Shown: in pieces, positions 15,445 through 24,261 of the stretch
Layout of the letters: each line of letters opens with the position of its first letter
Position numbering within the stretch: the first letter of the stretch is position 1
NCBI GenBank assembly: GCA_965284435.1
Contig: OZ260083.1
Coordinates: 2,170,001 to 2,234,000 of the forward strand
Origin: CAIYZT01 sp947461435
GTDB taxonomy: Bacteria; Pseudomonadota; Alphaproteobacteria; Rhodobacterales; Rhodobacteraceae
DNA length: 64,000 nt
Direction of reading: 5' to 3'
The notes under the pieces: generated by a model
What the model was told of the DNA's origin: nothing
The model's input: the letters and a program-made list of their open reading frames with translations, nothing else
Databases searched by the model: none
Translations under genes and position numbers: made by a program

Positions 15445-16482
15445 ATGGCTGACTTCTTGCAAACCGGTTTGGGCACGGCGCTGCTGATTGCCGCACAAAG
15501 CCTTTTGATCATCGCTTTTGTGATGATCAGCCTTCTTTTCCTTGTCTATGGTGATCGCAAGATCTGGGCCGCCGTCCAGATGCGCAAGGGCCCCAATGTC
15601 GTGGGTCTTTTTGGCCTGCTTCAGTCGGTCGCCGACGCCTTGAAATATGTGGTCAAGGAAATCGTCGTGCCTGCAGGGGCGGACCGGGCCGTTTTCTTCC
15701 TTGCGCCGCTTGTTTCCTTCGTGCTGGCCATTCTGGCATGGGCGGTCATCCCATTCGACAGCGGCTGGGTATTGGCAGATATCAATGTGGCGATCCTCTT
15801 CGTCTTTGCCGCCTCCAGTTTGGAAGTTTATGGCGTCATCATGGGCGGTTGGGCCTCCAACTCCAAATATCCGTTCCTTGGCTCCTTGCGGTCTGCTGCG
15901 CAGATGATCTCGTACGAAGTGTCGTTGGGCTTGATCATCATTGGAATCATCATTTCCACTGGATCGATGAATTTTGGTGCCATCGTCGCAGCGCAAGACG
16001 GCAACTACGGCCTGTTGAACTGGTACTGGCTGCCGCATTTTCCGATGGTCTTCTTGTTCTTTATCTCGGCCCTTGCCGAAACCAATCGCCCCCCGTTCGA
16101 TCTGCCAGAAGCCGAATCCGAACTGGTGGCAGGTTTCATGGTGGAATACTCCTCGACACCCTATCTTTTGTTCATGGCGGGCGAATACATCGCGATTTTC
16201 CTGATGTGCGCGCTGATCTCCTTGCTGTTCTTTGGGGGCTGGCTGTCGCCCATACCCGGCCTTGCCGATGGCTGGTGGTGGATGGTCGCGAAGATGTGGG
16301 TCTTCTTCTTCATGTTCGCCATGGTGAAGGCGATCGTGCCGCGCTACCGCTATGATCAGTTGATGCGCATTGGCTGGAAGGTGTTTCTGCCTATGTCGCT
16401 CGCTTGGGTTGTCATCGTGGCATTCTTGGCAAAATTTGAAATTCTGGGCCAGTTCTGGGCCCGCTGGACCATCGGAGGCTGA
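15445..16482 (+). CDS. nuoH: NADH-quinone oxidoreductase subunit H
   Basis: NuoH (345 residues, ND1 homologue) has eight or more TM helices and anchors the hydrophilic arm to the membrane arm. Conserved motifs include GDRKIWAAVQMRKGPNVVG near residues 32-50 and the quinone-site loop AETNRPPFDLPEAESELVAG around 211-230. ATG 15445 is preceded by GGACGAGGG. The long frame upstream belongs to the lipoprotein region and is not conserved. Gap to nuoI is 3 bp. Confidence 0.97.
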   Translation: MADFLQTGLGTALLIAAQSLLIIAFVMISLLFLVYGDRKIWAAVQMRKGPNVVGLFGLLQSVADALKYVVKEIVVPAGADRAVFFLAPLVSFVLAILAWAVIPFDSGWVLADINVAILFVFAASSLEVYGVIMGGWASNSKYPFLGSLRSAAQMISYEVSLGLIIIGIIISTGSMNFGAIVAAQDGNYGLLNWYWLPHFPMVFLFFISALAETNRPPFDLPEAESELVAGFMVEYSSTPYLLFMAGEYIAIFLMCALISLLFFGGWLSPIPGLADGWWWMVAKMWVFFFMFAMVKAIVPRYRYDQLMRIGWKVFLPMSLAWVVIVAFLAKFEILGQFWARWTIGG

Positions 16483-16485
16483 CCC

Positions 16486-16980
16486 ATGGCAAATATCGAC
16501 TGGGGCCGTGCGACCAAATACTTCTTCTTGATGGATTTCATCAAAGGCTTCGGCCTGGGATTCAAGTATTTCTTCGCCCCCAAGGCCACCTTGAACTATC
16601 CGCATGAAAAAGGCCCGCTCTCGCCCCGGTTCCGGGGAGAGCACGCGCTCCGCCGGTATGCCAATGGGGAAGAAAGGTGCATTGCCTGCAAGCTCTGCGA
16701 GGCTGTTTGCCCGGCGCAGGCCATCACCATCGACGCCGAACCACGCGATGATGGGTCTCGCCGCACGACGCGCTATGATATCGACATGACCAAGTGCATC
16801 TATTGCGGTTTCTGCCAAGAAGCTTGCCCTGTGGATGCCATCGTCGAAGGCCCGAATTTCGAATTTGCAACCGAAACGCGCGAAGAACTGTTCTACACCA
16901 AGGAAAAACTGCTTTCGAATGGCGACCGCTGGGAGGCCGAAATTGCCCGCAATCTTGAACTCGATGCTCCGTATCGCTAA
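16486..16980 (+). CDS. nuoI: NADH-quinone oxidoreductase subunit I
   Basis: NuoI (164 residues, TYKY) is an 8Fe ferredoxin-type subunit carrying clusters N6a and N6b. The two motifs are C65-x2-C68-x2-C71-x3-C75 and C104-x2-C107-x2-C110-x3-C114. The N-terminal amphipathic stretch attaches it to NuoH. Length is as expected. It is followed by an extra gene, not nuoJ. Confidence 0.97.
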   Translation: MANIDWGRATKYFFLMDFIKGFGLGFKYFFAPKATLNYPHEKGPLSPRFRGEHALRRYANGEERCIACKLCEAVCPAQAITIDAEPRDDGSRRTTRYDIDMTKCIYCGFCQEACPVDAIVEGPNFEFATETREELFYTKEKLLSNGDRWEAEIARNLELDAPYR

Positions 16981-16992
16981 GGCCCGCCTGTG

Positions 16993-17403
16993 ATGACCCA
17001 AGACTTCAACAAATTTTTCTCGCAGATGATTGAGCAAGGCCAGCAAATGACCAAAGCTTTCGCGCCTGCCTTGGAAAGTGTGGATGTGAAGGCCTTTGAA
17101 AAGCTTTTTCCTGCCATGCCAAAAGAAATGCTCGAGGCGTTCTTCGGCAAGACCTTCAATCCCGAAGGACTGGATGCACGGACCCGTTTTCTGGTCACCA
17201 TCGCGGCGCTGACCGTTCTGGGACCCTTGGGAGAGCCACAACTGCGCGCAACGGTGCAAAATGGCTTGGCTGCGGGCGCCACGCAACGCGAGATTGCCGA
17301 AGTAATCTGGCAAATGTCCATGTTCGGCGGCTTGCCCGCCACGCAAAAAGCGCTTGAGATTTCTCAGGCCGTGTTTGCCGAGACCGAGGAGAAAGCGAAA
17401 TGA
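16993..17403 (+). CDS. Carboxymuconolactone decarboxylase (CMD)-like protein between nuoI and nuoJ
   Basis: This is a 136-residue protein with the CMD/AhpD helical fold signature: LDARTRFLVTIAALTVLG, then NGLAAGATQREIAEVIWQ and FGGLPATQKAL. Catalytic AhpD-type members carry a CxxC pair, but this protein contains no cysteine at all. It should therefore not be a thiol peroxidase and may be a structural or non-redox member. GTG 16990 directly before ATG 16993 is an alternative start. The stop overlaps the nuoJ start by 4 bp (ATGA), which implies translational coupling within the nuo operon. Confidence 0.8.
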   Translation: MTQDFNKFFSQMIEQGQQMTKAFAPALESVDVKAFEKLFPAMPKEMLEAFFGKTFNPEGLDARTRFLVTIAALTVLGPLGEPQLRATVQNGLAAGATQREIAEVIWQMSMFGGLPATQKALEISQAVFAETEEKAK

Positions 17404-18014
17404 CTGTCGCAGATTATGCCTTTTATGCCTTCGCCGTTGTCACTGTCGTCGCGGGCATGCTTGTGACGATCAGCAAGAACCCGGTGCATTCGGTGCTGTG
17501 GTTGATCCTGACATTCTTGTCGGCTGCCGGTCTTTTCGTTCTTCTGGGCGCAGAATTCGTCGCGATGTTGTTGATCATCGTCTATGTCGGCGCCGTGGCT
17601 GTTTTGTTCCTTTTTGTGGTCATGATGCTGGACATCGACTTTGCCGAATTGAAGGGCGAGATGAGCAAGTACATGCCTCTGGCGCTGCTGGTCGGGGTCA
17701 TCATCTTGATGCAGCTGGTTTTGGGAGTCGGTGCATGGGTACAGGCGGATGGGGCCATGGGCCTGCGCACGTCTCTGACGCCCGATCCCGCCCAGGTCGA
17801 AAACACCAAGGCGTTGGGTCTGCTGATTTACGACAAATATGTTCTTTTGTTCCAACTTGCGGGCCTGATCTTGCTGGTCGCGATGATCGGGGCCATCGTT
17901 CTGACCCTTCGCCATCGCAAGGATGTCAAGCGTCAGAACGTCTTGCAACAGATGTGGCGCGATCCGGCCAAGGCGATGGAACTGATGGATGTAAAGCCGG
18001 GGCAGGGCCTTTAG
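17400..18014 (+). CDS. nuoJ: NADH-quinone oxidoreductase subunit J
   Basis: NuoJ (204 residues, ND6 homologue) has five TM helices. The signature SKNPVHSVLWLILTFLSAAGLF and the glycine-containing helix VYVGAVAVLFLFVVMMLDID (around residues 61-80, with the pi-bulge region of ND6) are conserved. It belongs to the membrane arm next to NuoK. The start is embedded in the end of the CMD-like gene. Confidence 0.96.
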   Translation: MTVADYAFYAFAVVTVVAGMLVTISKNPVHSVLWLILTFLSAAGLFVLLGAEFVAMLLIIVYVGAVAVLFLFVVMMLDIDFAELKGEMSKYMPLALLVGVIILMQLVLGVGAWVQADGAMGLRTSLTPDPAQVENTKALGLLIYDKYVLLFQLAGLILLVAMIGAIVLTLRHRKDVKRQNVLQQMWRDPAKAMELMDVKPGQGL

Positions 18015-18089
18015 GCCCTTCAATGGCGTAGGTTAAGCGGGGCAACCCGCAACGGGAACTGAAACGGGCAACGACCCGGAGGGACGAAC

Positions 18090-18395
18090 ATGGTTGGACT
18101 TGAACATTACTTGACGGTGGCCGCAGCGCTTTTCGTCATCGGGATCTTCGGCATCTTTCTGAACCGCAAGAATGTCATCGTGATCTTGATGTCGATCGAG
18201 TTGATGCTTTTGGCCGTCAACATCAACTTTGTCGCCTTTTCTTCTTATTCGGGTGATCTGGTTGGGCAGGTCTTCACGATGTTTGTCCTGACCGTGGCCG
18301 CAGCCGAGGCTGCAATCGGTTTGGCAATCCTCGTGGTGTTCTTCCGCAACCGCGGCACCATCGACGTCGAAGACGTCAACGTGATGAAAGGCTGA
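18090..18395 (+). CDS. nuoK: NADH-quinone oxidoreductase subunit K
   Basis: NuoK (101 residues, ND4L homologue) has three TM helices. Membrane-embedded glutamates important for proton pumping are present in MSIELMLLAVN and in VAAAEAAIGLAI. ATG 18090 has CGGAGGG seven bases upstream. A 75-bp gap separates it from nuoJ; a small hairpin-like GC-rich stretch lies in it but no gene. Confidence 0.97.
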   Translation: MVGLEHYLTVAAALFVIGIFGIFLNRKNVIVILMSIELMLLAVNINFVAFSSYSGDLVGQVFTMFVLTVAAAEAAIGLAILVVFFRNRGTIDVEDVNVMKG

Positions 18396-18399
18396 ACCC

Positions 18400-20508
18400 A
18401 TGGCATCGATCATCCTTCTTGCTCCCCTGATCGGGGCCATCATCTGCGGCTTTGGCTGGCGCATGATTGGCGAGCTGACGGGCCAGATCATCACAACGGG
18501 CCTGGTCTTTTTGGGCGCGGCGCTGTCTTGGTACATCTTCCTTACCTTTGACGGAACGACGCAGCACGTCGTCTTGCTCCGCTGGATTGAATCGGGGTCT
18601 TTGTCCACGGATTGGGGCATTCGGCTGGACCGTTTGACAGCCATCATGTTGGTGGTGGTCAACTCCGTGTCTGCCCTCGTGCATCTGTATTCGTTCGGCT
18701 ACATGGCGCATGACGACAACTGGACGCATGACGAAAGCTACCGCGCACGCTTTTTTGCCTACCTGTCGTTCTTCACCTTCTCGATGCTGATGCTGATTAC
18801 CTCAGACAATCTGGTTCAGATGTTCTTTGGCTGGGAAGGGGTGGGTGTCGCCTCTTATCTTCTGATCGGGTTTTACTACAAAAAGCCGTCGGCGAACGCG
18901 GCAGCGATCAAGGCGTTCGTCGTCAACCGTGTCGGTGACTTCGGCTTTGCCCTTGGCATCTTTGGTCTGTTCTATCTGACCGACAGCATCCGCTTTGACG
19001 ATGTGTTTGCCGCCGCGCCGAAGCTGGCAGAAACGCAATTGCATTTCCTGTGGGCGGATTGGAACGCGGCAAACCTGCTGGGCGTACTGTTGTTCATCGG
19101 CGCCATGGGCAAGTCGGCGCAACTGTTCTTGCACACATGGCTGCCTGACGCGATGGAAGGCCCAACGCCCGTTTCGGCCCTGATCCACGCCGCAACCATG
19201 GTGACCGCAGGCGTCTTTCTGGTCTGCCGGATGTCGCCGCTTTATGAATATGCCCCTTCCGCCACAACCATGATCACGGTGGTTGGCGCCACAACGGCGT
19301 TCTTTGCGGCGACGGTCGGTTTGGTTCAAAACGACATCAAGCGTGTCATCGCCTATTCGACCTGCTCACAGCTGGGGTATATGTTCGTGGCCGCCGGCGT
19401 TGGTTTGTACCCCGTGGCCATGTTCCACCTTTTCACCCATGCCTTCTTCAAGGCCATGCTGTTTTTGGGGGCAGGTTCGGTCATTCATGCGATGCACCAT
19501 GAGCAGGACATGCGAAACTATGGCGGGCTGCGCAAGAAGATCCCTTTTACCTTCTGGATGATGATGATCGGGACCTTGGCCATCACGGGCGTTGGCATTC
19601 CGCTGACCCATTTCGGCTTTGCGGGGTTCTTGTCGAAGGACGCCGTGATCGAAGGGGCCTACGCCGGATCTGCCTATGCGTTTCCCTTGCTTGTCATCGC
19701 AGCCTTCATGACCTCGTTCTATTCGTGGCGTCTGATGTTCATGACATTCTTCGGAACGCCGCGCGGCGATGCCCATGCCCATGATCATGCCCATGAATCG
19801 CCGACCGTGATGCTGATCCCCTTGGGTGTCTTGTCGATTGGCGCTGTCTTCGCCGGGATGATCTGGTACGGCGTGTTCTTCGGCGAGGAAGACAAAATGC
19901 GCAGCTGGTTTGCGATGGCTCCCGCGACCGAGCATGCGCAAGAACATTCGACCGCGGGCGAAGAAACAGCGGCAACCGACGCTGCCGCCGCCGAAACGAC
20001 GGAATCCTCCGCCGCCGTCGCAGCTGAAGCGTCAGCGCCAGAGGCGCATGCCACCGAAGCGCCAAAAGGCGCAGTTTTGATGTTGGAAGAGCGCGGCATT
20101 TTGCATGCCGCCCATGAGGCGCCAACCTGGGTCAAGCTGTCGCCCTTCGTTGCGATGGTTCTGGGCTTTTTGCTGGCTTTCCAGTTCTACATTCGCAAGC
20201 CGCATCTTCCGGCGCAATTGGCCGCCCAGCAGCGCCCTTTGTATACCTTCTTGTTGAACAAATGGTACTTTGACGAACTTTATGATTGGGTCTTTGTGCG
20301 TCCTGCAAAATGGCTGGGCCGGACCCTGTGGCAAAAGGGCGATGGTTCTCTGATCGACGGCACGATCAACGGCATCGCCATGGGGATCATTCCCTTCTTC
20401 ACCCGTCTGGCTGGTCGTGCCCAGTCCGGCTATGTTTTCACCTACGCCTTTGCCATGGTTCTGGGGATTGCCGTCCTCATCACCTGGATGACCCTCGGGG
20501 GGCACTGA
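18400..20508 (+). CDS. nuoL: NADH-quinone oxidoreductase subunit L (with Ala/Glu-rich inserted linker)
   Basis: NuoL (702 residues, ND5 homologue) is the distal antiporter-like subunit with the long lateral helix. Conserved features include FFGWEGVGVASYLLIGF with the pumping glutamate and HAATMVTAGVFLVCR. It is longer than the roughly 610 residues of the E. coli protein. Between the core and the last helices, residues 509-553 (about 19924-20058) form a low-complexity linker of Ala, Glu, Thr and His. Residues 456-466 hold a His-rich HAHDHAHE patch. Similar insertions are known from some alphaproteobacteria (from memory). ATG 18400 lies 4 bp after nuoK. Confidence 0.97.
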   Translation: MASIILLAPLIGAIICGFGWRMIGELTGQIITTGLVFLGAALSWYIFLTFDGTTQHVVLLRWIESGSLSTDWGIRLDRLTAIMLVVVNSVSALVHLYSFGYMAHDDNWTHDESYRARFFAYLSFFTFSMLMLITSDNLVQMFFGWEGVGVASYLLIGFYYKKPSANAAAIKAFVVNRVGDFGFALGIFGLFYLTDSIRFDDVFAAAPKLAETQLHFLWADWNAANLLGVLLFIGAMGKSAQLFLHTWLPDAMEGPTPVSALIHAATMVTAGVFLVCRMSPLYEYAPSATTMITVVGATTAFFAATVGLVQNDIKRVIAYSTCSQLGYMFVAAGVGLYPVAMFHLFTHAFFKAMLFLGAGSVIHAMHHEQDMRNYGGLRKKIPFTFWMMMIGTLAITGVGIPLTHFGFAGFLSKDAVIEGAYAGSAYAFPLLVIAAFMTSFYSWRLMFMTFFGTPRGDAHAHDHAHESPTVMLIPLGVLSIGAVFAGMIWYGVFFGEEDKMRSWFAMAPATEHAQEHSTAGEETAATDAAAAETTESSAAVAAEASAPEAHATEAPKGAVLMLEERGILHAAHEAPTWVKLSPFVAMVLGFLLAFQFYIRKPHLPAQLAAQQRPLYTFLLNKWYFDELYDWVFVRPAKWLGRTLWQKGDGSLIDGTINGIAMGIIPFFTRLAGRAQSGYVFTYAFAMVLGIAVLITWMTLGGH

Positions 20509-20513
20509 GTATC

Positions 20514-22052
20514 ATGAATAACCTCCTGTCGATCATAACTTTTCTTCCCGCAGTTGCCGCTTTGGTGCTGGCGCTGTTCCTGCGCGGCGATGATGCCGCG
20601 TCTCAGCGCAATGCAAAGATGCTGGCACTTATTGCCACCTGTGCGACCTTCTTGATCTCTTTGGCGCTTTTGGCCGGGTTCGATCCGTCAAACACCGGTT
20701 TCCAGTTTCTTGAAGACCATCAGTGGATCGCTGGGTTACGCTACAAAATGGGCGTGGACGGGATCTCGATCCTGTTTGTCATGCTGACAACATTCCTGAT
20801 GCCGATCACGATCCTGTCGTGTTGGGGGGTGCAAACCCGCGTCAAGGAATACATGATCGCCTTCCTCATGCTTGAGGCCTTGATGCTGGGCGTGTTTTGC
20901 GCGCTTGATCTTGTGCTGTTCTATCTGTTCTTCGAAGCAGGCCTGATCCCGATGTTCCTGATCATTGGCATCTGGGGCGGCGCAAATCGCATCTACGCGT
21001 CATTCAAGTTCTTCCTCTATACCTTCCTTGGATCTGTGTTGATGCTGGTGGCCATGATGGCCATGTATTACGCCTCGGGCACGACAGATATCCCGACGTT
21101 GATGGCGTTCGAGTTTTCGTCCGAACCCGTTGCCGTGTTGGGCTTGACCATCACAGGCGGGCTTCAGACACTTCTGTTCCTGGCGTTCTTTGCAAGCTTT
21201 GCCGTCAAGATGCCGATGTGGCCCGTCCACACCTGGCTGCCCGATGCCCACGTTCAGGCACCGACCGCGGGGTCAGTCGTTCTGGCCGCAATCCTGCTAA
21301 AGATGGGCGGATACGGATTTTTGCGCTTTTCCTTGCCCATGTTCCCGGTGGGATCACAGGTAATGTCCTCAACCGTTTTCTGGATGTCGGCGATCGCAAT
21401 TGTGTACACGTCGCTGGTGGCCTTGGCGCAATCGGATATGAAAAAGCTCATCGCCTATTCGTCGGTCGCACATATGGGCTACGTCACCATGGGGATCTTT
21501 GCGGCCAATCAGCAAGGGGTCGATGGGGCGATCTTCCAGATGTTGTCGCACGGCTTCATTTCTGGGGCGTTGTTCCTGTGCGTGGGCGTCATCTATGACC
21601 GCATGCACACCCGAGAGATTGATGCCTATGGTGGGCTTGTAAACCGCATGCCTGCCTATGCGCTGGTGTTCATGTTCTTCACGATGGCGAATGTGGGCTT
21701 GCCGGGAACCTCGGGTTTTGTCGGCGAATTTCTGGTTTTGATGGGGATATTCCAGGTCAATACCTGGGTTGCGGCCGTCGCAACCTCTGGGGTGATCCTG
21801 TCGGCAGCCTATGCGCTTTGGCTTTATCGGCGCGTGGCCTTGGGCGCCTTGGTGAAAGAGGCTTTGTCGACCATCCAAGATATGTCGCGCCGTGAACGTG
21901 CGATCTTTGCGCCGCTGATCGTCATGACCCTGCTTTTGGGCATCTATCCGGCGGTTGTGACGGATATCATCAGCCCCTCGGTCGAGGCGCTTGTAACTGA
22001 CTATCATGCGTCAATCCCCGCGCCCGTCGCGGCGGATGCGGCCAGCGAATAA
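20514..22052 (+). CDS. nuoM: NADH-quinone oxidoreductase subunit M
   Basis: NuoM (512 residues, ND4 homologue) is an antiporter-like proton-pumping subunit with about 14 TM helices. LFYLFFEAGLIPMFLIIGIWGG contains the key glutamate, and WLPDAHVQAPTAGSVVLA and SDMKKLIAYSSVAHMGY hold the conserved lysines and His. ATG 20514 follows the nuoL stop by 5 bp. The longer upstream frame reads nuoL out of frame and is excluded. Confidence 0.97.
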   Translation: MNNLLSIITFLPAVAALVLALFLRGDDAASQRNAKMLALIATCATFLISLALLAGFDPSNTGFQFLEDHQWIAGLRYKMGVDGISILFVMLTTFLMPITILSCWGVQTRVKEYMIAFLMLEALMLGVFCALDLVLFYLFFEAGLIPMFLIIGIWGGANRIYASFKFFLYTFLGSVLMLVAMMAMYYASGTTDIPTLMAFEFSSEPVAVLGLTITGGLQTLLFLAFFASFAVKMPMWPVHTWLPDAHVQAPTAGSVVLAAILLKMGGYGFLRFSLPMFPVGSQVMSSTVFWMSAIAIVYTSLVALAQSDMKKLIAYSSVAHMGYVTMGIFAANQQGVDGAIFQMLSHGFISGALFLCVGVIYDRMHTREIDAYGGLVNRMPAYALVFMFFTMANVGLPGTSGFVGEFLVLMGIFQVNTWVAAVATSGVILSAAYALWLYRRVALGALVKEALSTIQDMSRRERAIFAPLIVMTLLLGIYPAVVTDIISPSVEALVTDYHASIPAPVAADAASE

Positions 22053-22064
22053 GGGACGAAACTG

Positions 22065-23501
22065 ATGAGCGGCGTTGATCTTCCTATCCTTCTGCCCGAA
22101 ATCATTCTGGCCCTTTATGCCATGGCGGCGCTTCTGATCGCGGTTTACGGCGGCAAGGACAAACTTGCAGGTGTTCTGACCTGGACCACGGCGATCCTGT
22201 TTGTCGCGCTGGCCGGGGTCGTGGCAACGCGCAACGGCGTGGGGTCCATCGCCTATGACGGTCTTTTCATCGACGATGCCTTTGCCCGCTTTGCCAAAGT
22301 CGTGATTTTGGTGTCGGCGGCCGGTGTTCTGATCATGGGTCACGATCATGCCGTTCGGCGCGGTCTGGGGCATTTCGAATATCCTATCTTGGCCACCTTG
22401 GCCGTCATTGGGATGATGGTCATGGTCTCCTCCGGGGATCTGATGACCTTGTACATGGGGTTGGAACTGCAGTCGTTGGCACTTTATGTGATGACAGCCA
22501 TCCGCCGTGACAATCTCAAGTCCACCGAGGCCGGCCTGAAATACTTTGTGTTGGGCGCTTTGTCTTCGGGCCTTTTGCTTTATGGCGCATCGCTGGTGTA
22601 TGGCTATGCAGGAACAACGCTCTACTCCGGCATCTTGTCCACCTTGGGCGGCGAGGTTCCTTTGGGCCTGCTGTTTGGGTTGGTCTTTGTCTTGGCAGGT
22701 ATGGCCTTCAAGGTTTCGGCAGCGCCCTTCCACATGTGGACCCCAGATGTCTACGAAGGCGCGCCAACACCCGTGACGGCCTTTTTGGCCACAGCGCCAA
22801 AAGTGGCCGCGATGGCTTTGATCGCCCGCGTGGCCCAAGACGCCTTTGGGGCCATTCCGGGCGATTGGGGCCAAGTCTTGGCGGCCTTTGCTGTTGTCTC
22901 GATGTTCTGGGGGGCGATTGCGGCAATCGGTCAGACAGATATCAAGCGCCTGATGGCCTATTCGTCGATCGCGCATATGGGTTTCGCTTTGGTCGGCCTT
23001 GCCTCGGGTACGGTCGGCGGTGTGCAGGCGATGCTGATTTACATGGCTATCTATGTGACGATGAACCTCGGCACCTTCGCCTTTATCCTGTCGATGGAGC
23101 GGGACGGTCAACCTGTCACCGACATCGCAAGCCTGAACATGTTCTCAAAGACGGCGCCGCTGAAGGCGCTTGCCTTGCTGGTCTTGTTGTTCTCGTTGGC
23201 GGGCGTGCCGCCCATGCTGGGGTTCTTCGGAAAATTCTACGTTCTGAAGGCAGCGGTGGATGGCGGCATGGTCTGGCTGGCCATCGCGGGCGCTGTGGCC
23301 TCGGTTATTGGGGCCTTTTACTATCTGCGCGTCGTGTTTTTCATGTATTTTGGGTCGCAAGTTGCAAAACTCGACAGTCGGATGTCGTCGGTTCAATGGG
23401 TCATGTTGGTCGCCGTCGCCGTGATCATGCTGATCGGTGTCGTGAACCTTTTTGGGATCGAAGCACCTGCGATGGCCGCCGCCGAGGCGCTCCTTGGCTA
23501 A
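22065..23501 (+). CDS. nuoN: NADH-quinone oxidoreductase subunit N
   Basis: NuoN (478 residues, ND2 homologue) is the third antiporter-like subunit. LYMGLELQSLALYVM carries the pumping glutamate; FKVSAAPFHMWTPDVYEGAP and TDIKRLMAYSSIAHMGF carry the conserved Lys/His residues. It is the last nuo gene. Its end overlaps the likely TTG start of birA by 8 bp, so biotin ligase expression is tied to the nuo transcript. Confidence 0.97.
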   Translation: MSGVDLPILLPEIILALYAMAALLIAVYGGKDKLAGVLTWTTAILFVALAGVVATRNGVGSIAYDGLFIDDAFARFAKVVILVSAAGVLIMGHDHAVRRGLGHFEYPILATLAVIGMMVMVSSGDLMTLYMGLELQSLALYVMTAIRRDNLKSTEAGLKYFVLGALSSGLLLYGASLVYGYAGTTLYSGILSTLGGEVPLGLLFGLVFVLAGMAFKVSAAPFHMWTPDVYEGAPTPVTAFLATAPKVAAMALIARVAQDAFGAIPGDWGQVLAAFAVVSMFWGAIAAIGQTDIKRLMAYSSIAHMGFALVGLASGTVGGVQAMLIYMAIYVTMNLGTFAFILSMERDGQPVTDIASLNMFSKTAPLKALALLVLLFSLAGVPPMLGFFGKFYVLKAAVDGGMVWLAIAGAVASVIGAFYYLRVVFFMYFGSQVAKLDSRMSSVQWVMLVAVAVIMLIGVVNLFGIEAPAMAAAEALLG

Positions 23502-24249
23502 GGCATCTTGGCCGCAGGGCGTTTCGCGCCATGTTCTTGACGAGGTCGACAGCACCAATGCCCATGCGTTGCGTCTGGCCCCCACAAGTGGCGGGCCAGC
23601 GTGGTTTTTGGCGAAGTCTCAAACCGCCGGGCGTGGCCGCCGGGCCCGTGCTTGGGCCAGTCCGGTCGGAAACTTTCATGCCAGCTTGCTGACCTTTCCC
23701 CAAGGCCCGCCGCAACAGATTGCGCTGCGATCTTTTGCCATCGCCTTGGCGCTGCGCGATGCCTTTGTTGCCTTGACGGATTTACCAGACAGCTTTCGTC
23801 TGAAATGGCCGAATGATGTGCTGCTCAACGGCCAAAAGGTGGCAGGAATCCTGCTTGAATCCACAGGGGCAGGGGGGCGCATCACCCATCTGGCGATCGG
23901 GGTGGGCGTCAATCTTGTGGCCGCCCCAGATCCAACCTTCCTTGAACCGGGCGCCGTACCCGCCGTGTCGGTTTTGCGCGCGACGGGCAAGCTTTTTTCC
24001 CCCGAAGACTTTCTTGACGCCCTCGCACCCGCCTTTTCGGCTTGGGAGGGGGTTCTCGTTGAACAAGGTTTTGGGCCCTTGCGCGATGCGTGGTTGTCGC
24101 ATGCGGCCAGACTGGGCGAAAACATCACCGCGCGGACGGGAAAAGAAATCTATCAAGGCCAATTTGAAACGATTGATTTACAAGGCAACCTGATGCTGCG
24201 CACACCACATGAAACGCTGGCGATCCCGGCCGCGGATGTGTTTTTCTGA
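23494..24249 (+). CDS. birA: Biotin--[acetyl-CoA-carboxylase] ligase
   Basis: This is a 251-residue monofunctional biotin protein ligase without the N-terminal DNA-binding domain of E. coli BirA. The motifs are EVDSTNAHAL, GRGRRARAWASP (biotinyl-AMP loop), KWPNDVLLNGQKVAGILLE (catalytic lysine) and GVGVNL. I place the start at TTG 23494 (LAKASWPQGV): it begins just before the conserved region. The only ATG in frame, 23452, lies 50 bp inside nuoN. No repressor role is expected as the helix-turn-helix is absent. It is followed by coaX after 12 bp. Confidence 0.88.
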   Translation: MAKASWPQGVSRHVLDEVDSTNAHALRLAPTSGGPAWFLAKSQTAGRGRRARAWASPVGNFHASLLTFPQGPPQQIALRSFAIALALRDAFVALTDLPDSFRLKWPNDVLLNGQKVAGILLESTGAGGRITHLAIGVGVNLVAAPDPTFLEPGAVPAVSVLRATGKLFSPEDFLDALAPAFSAWEGVLVEQGFGPLRDAWLSHAARLGENITARTGKEIYQGQFETIDLQGNLMLRTPHETLAIPAADVFF

Positions 24250-24261
24250 AGGAACGGGCTG

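Noticed and set aside
15307..17346. A 679-codon open frame on the minus strand opposite nuoH, nuoI and the CMD-like gene
   Set aside because: It is the mirror of well-conserved genes on the plus strand, has a low-complexity His/Gln/Arg composition and no ribosome binding site or domain; long antisense frames are common in GC-rich coding DNA.
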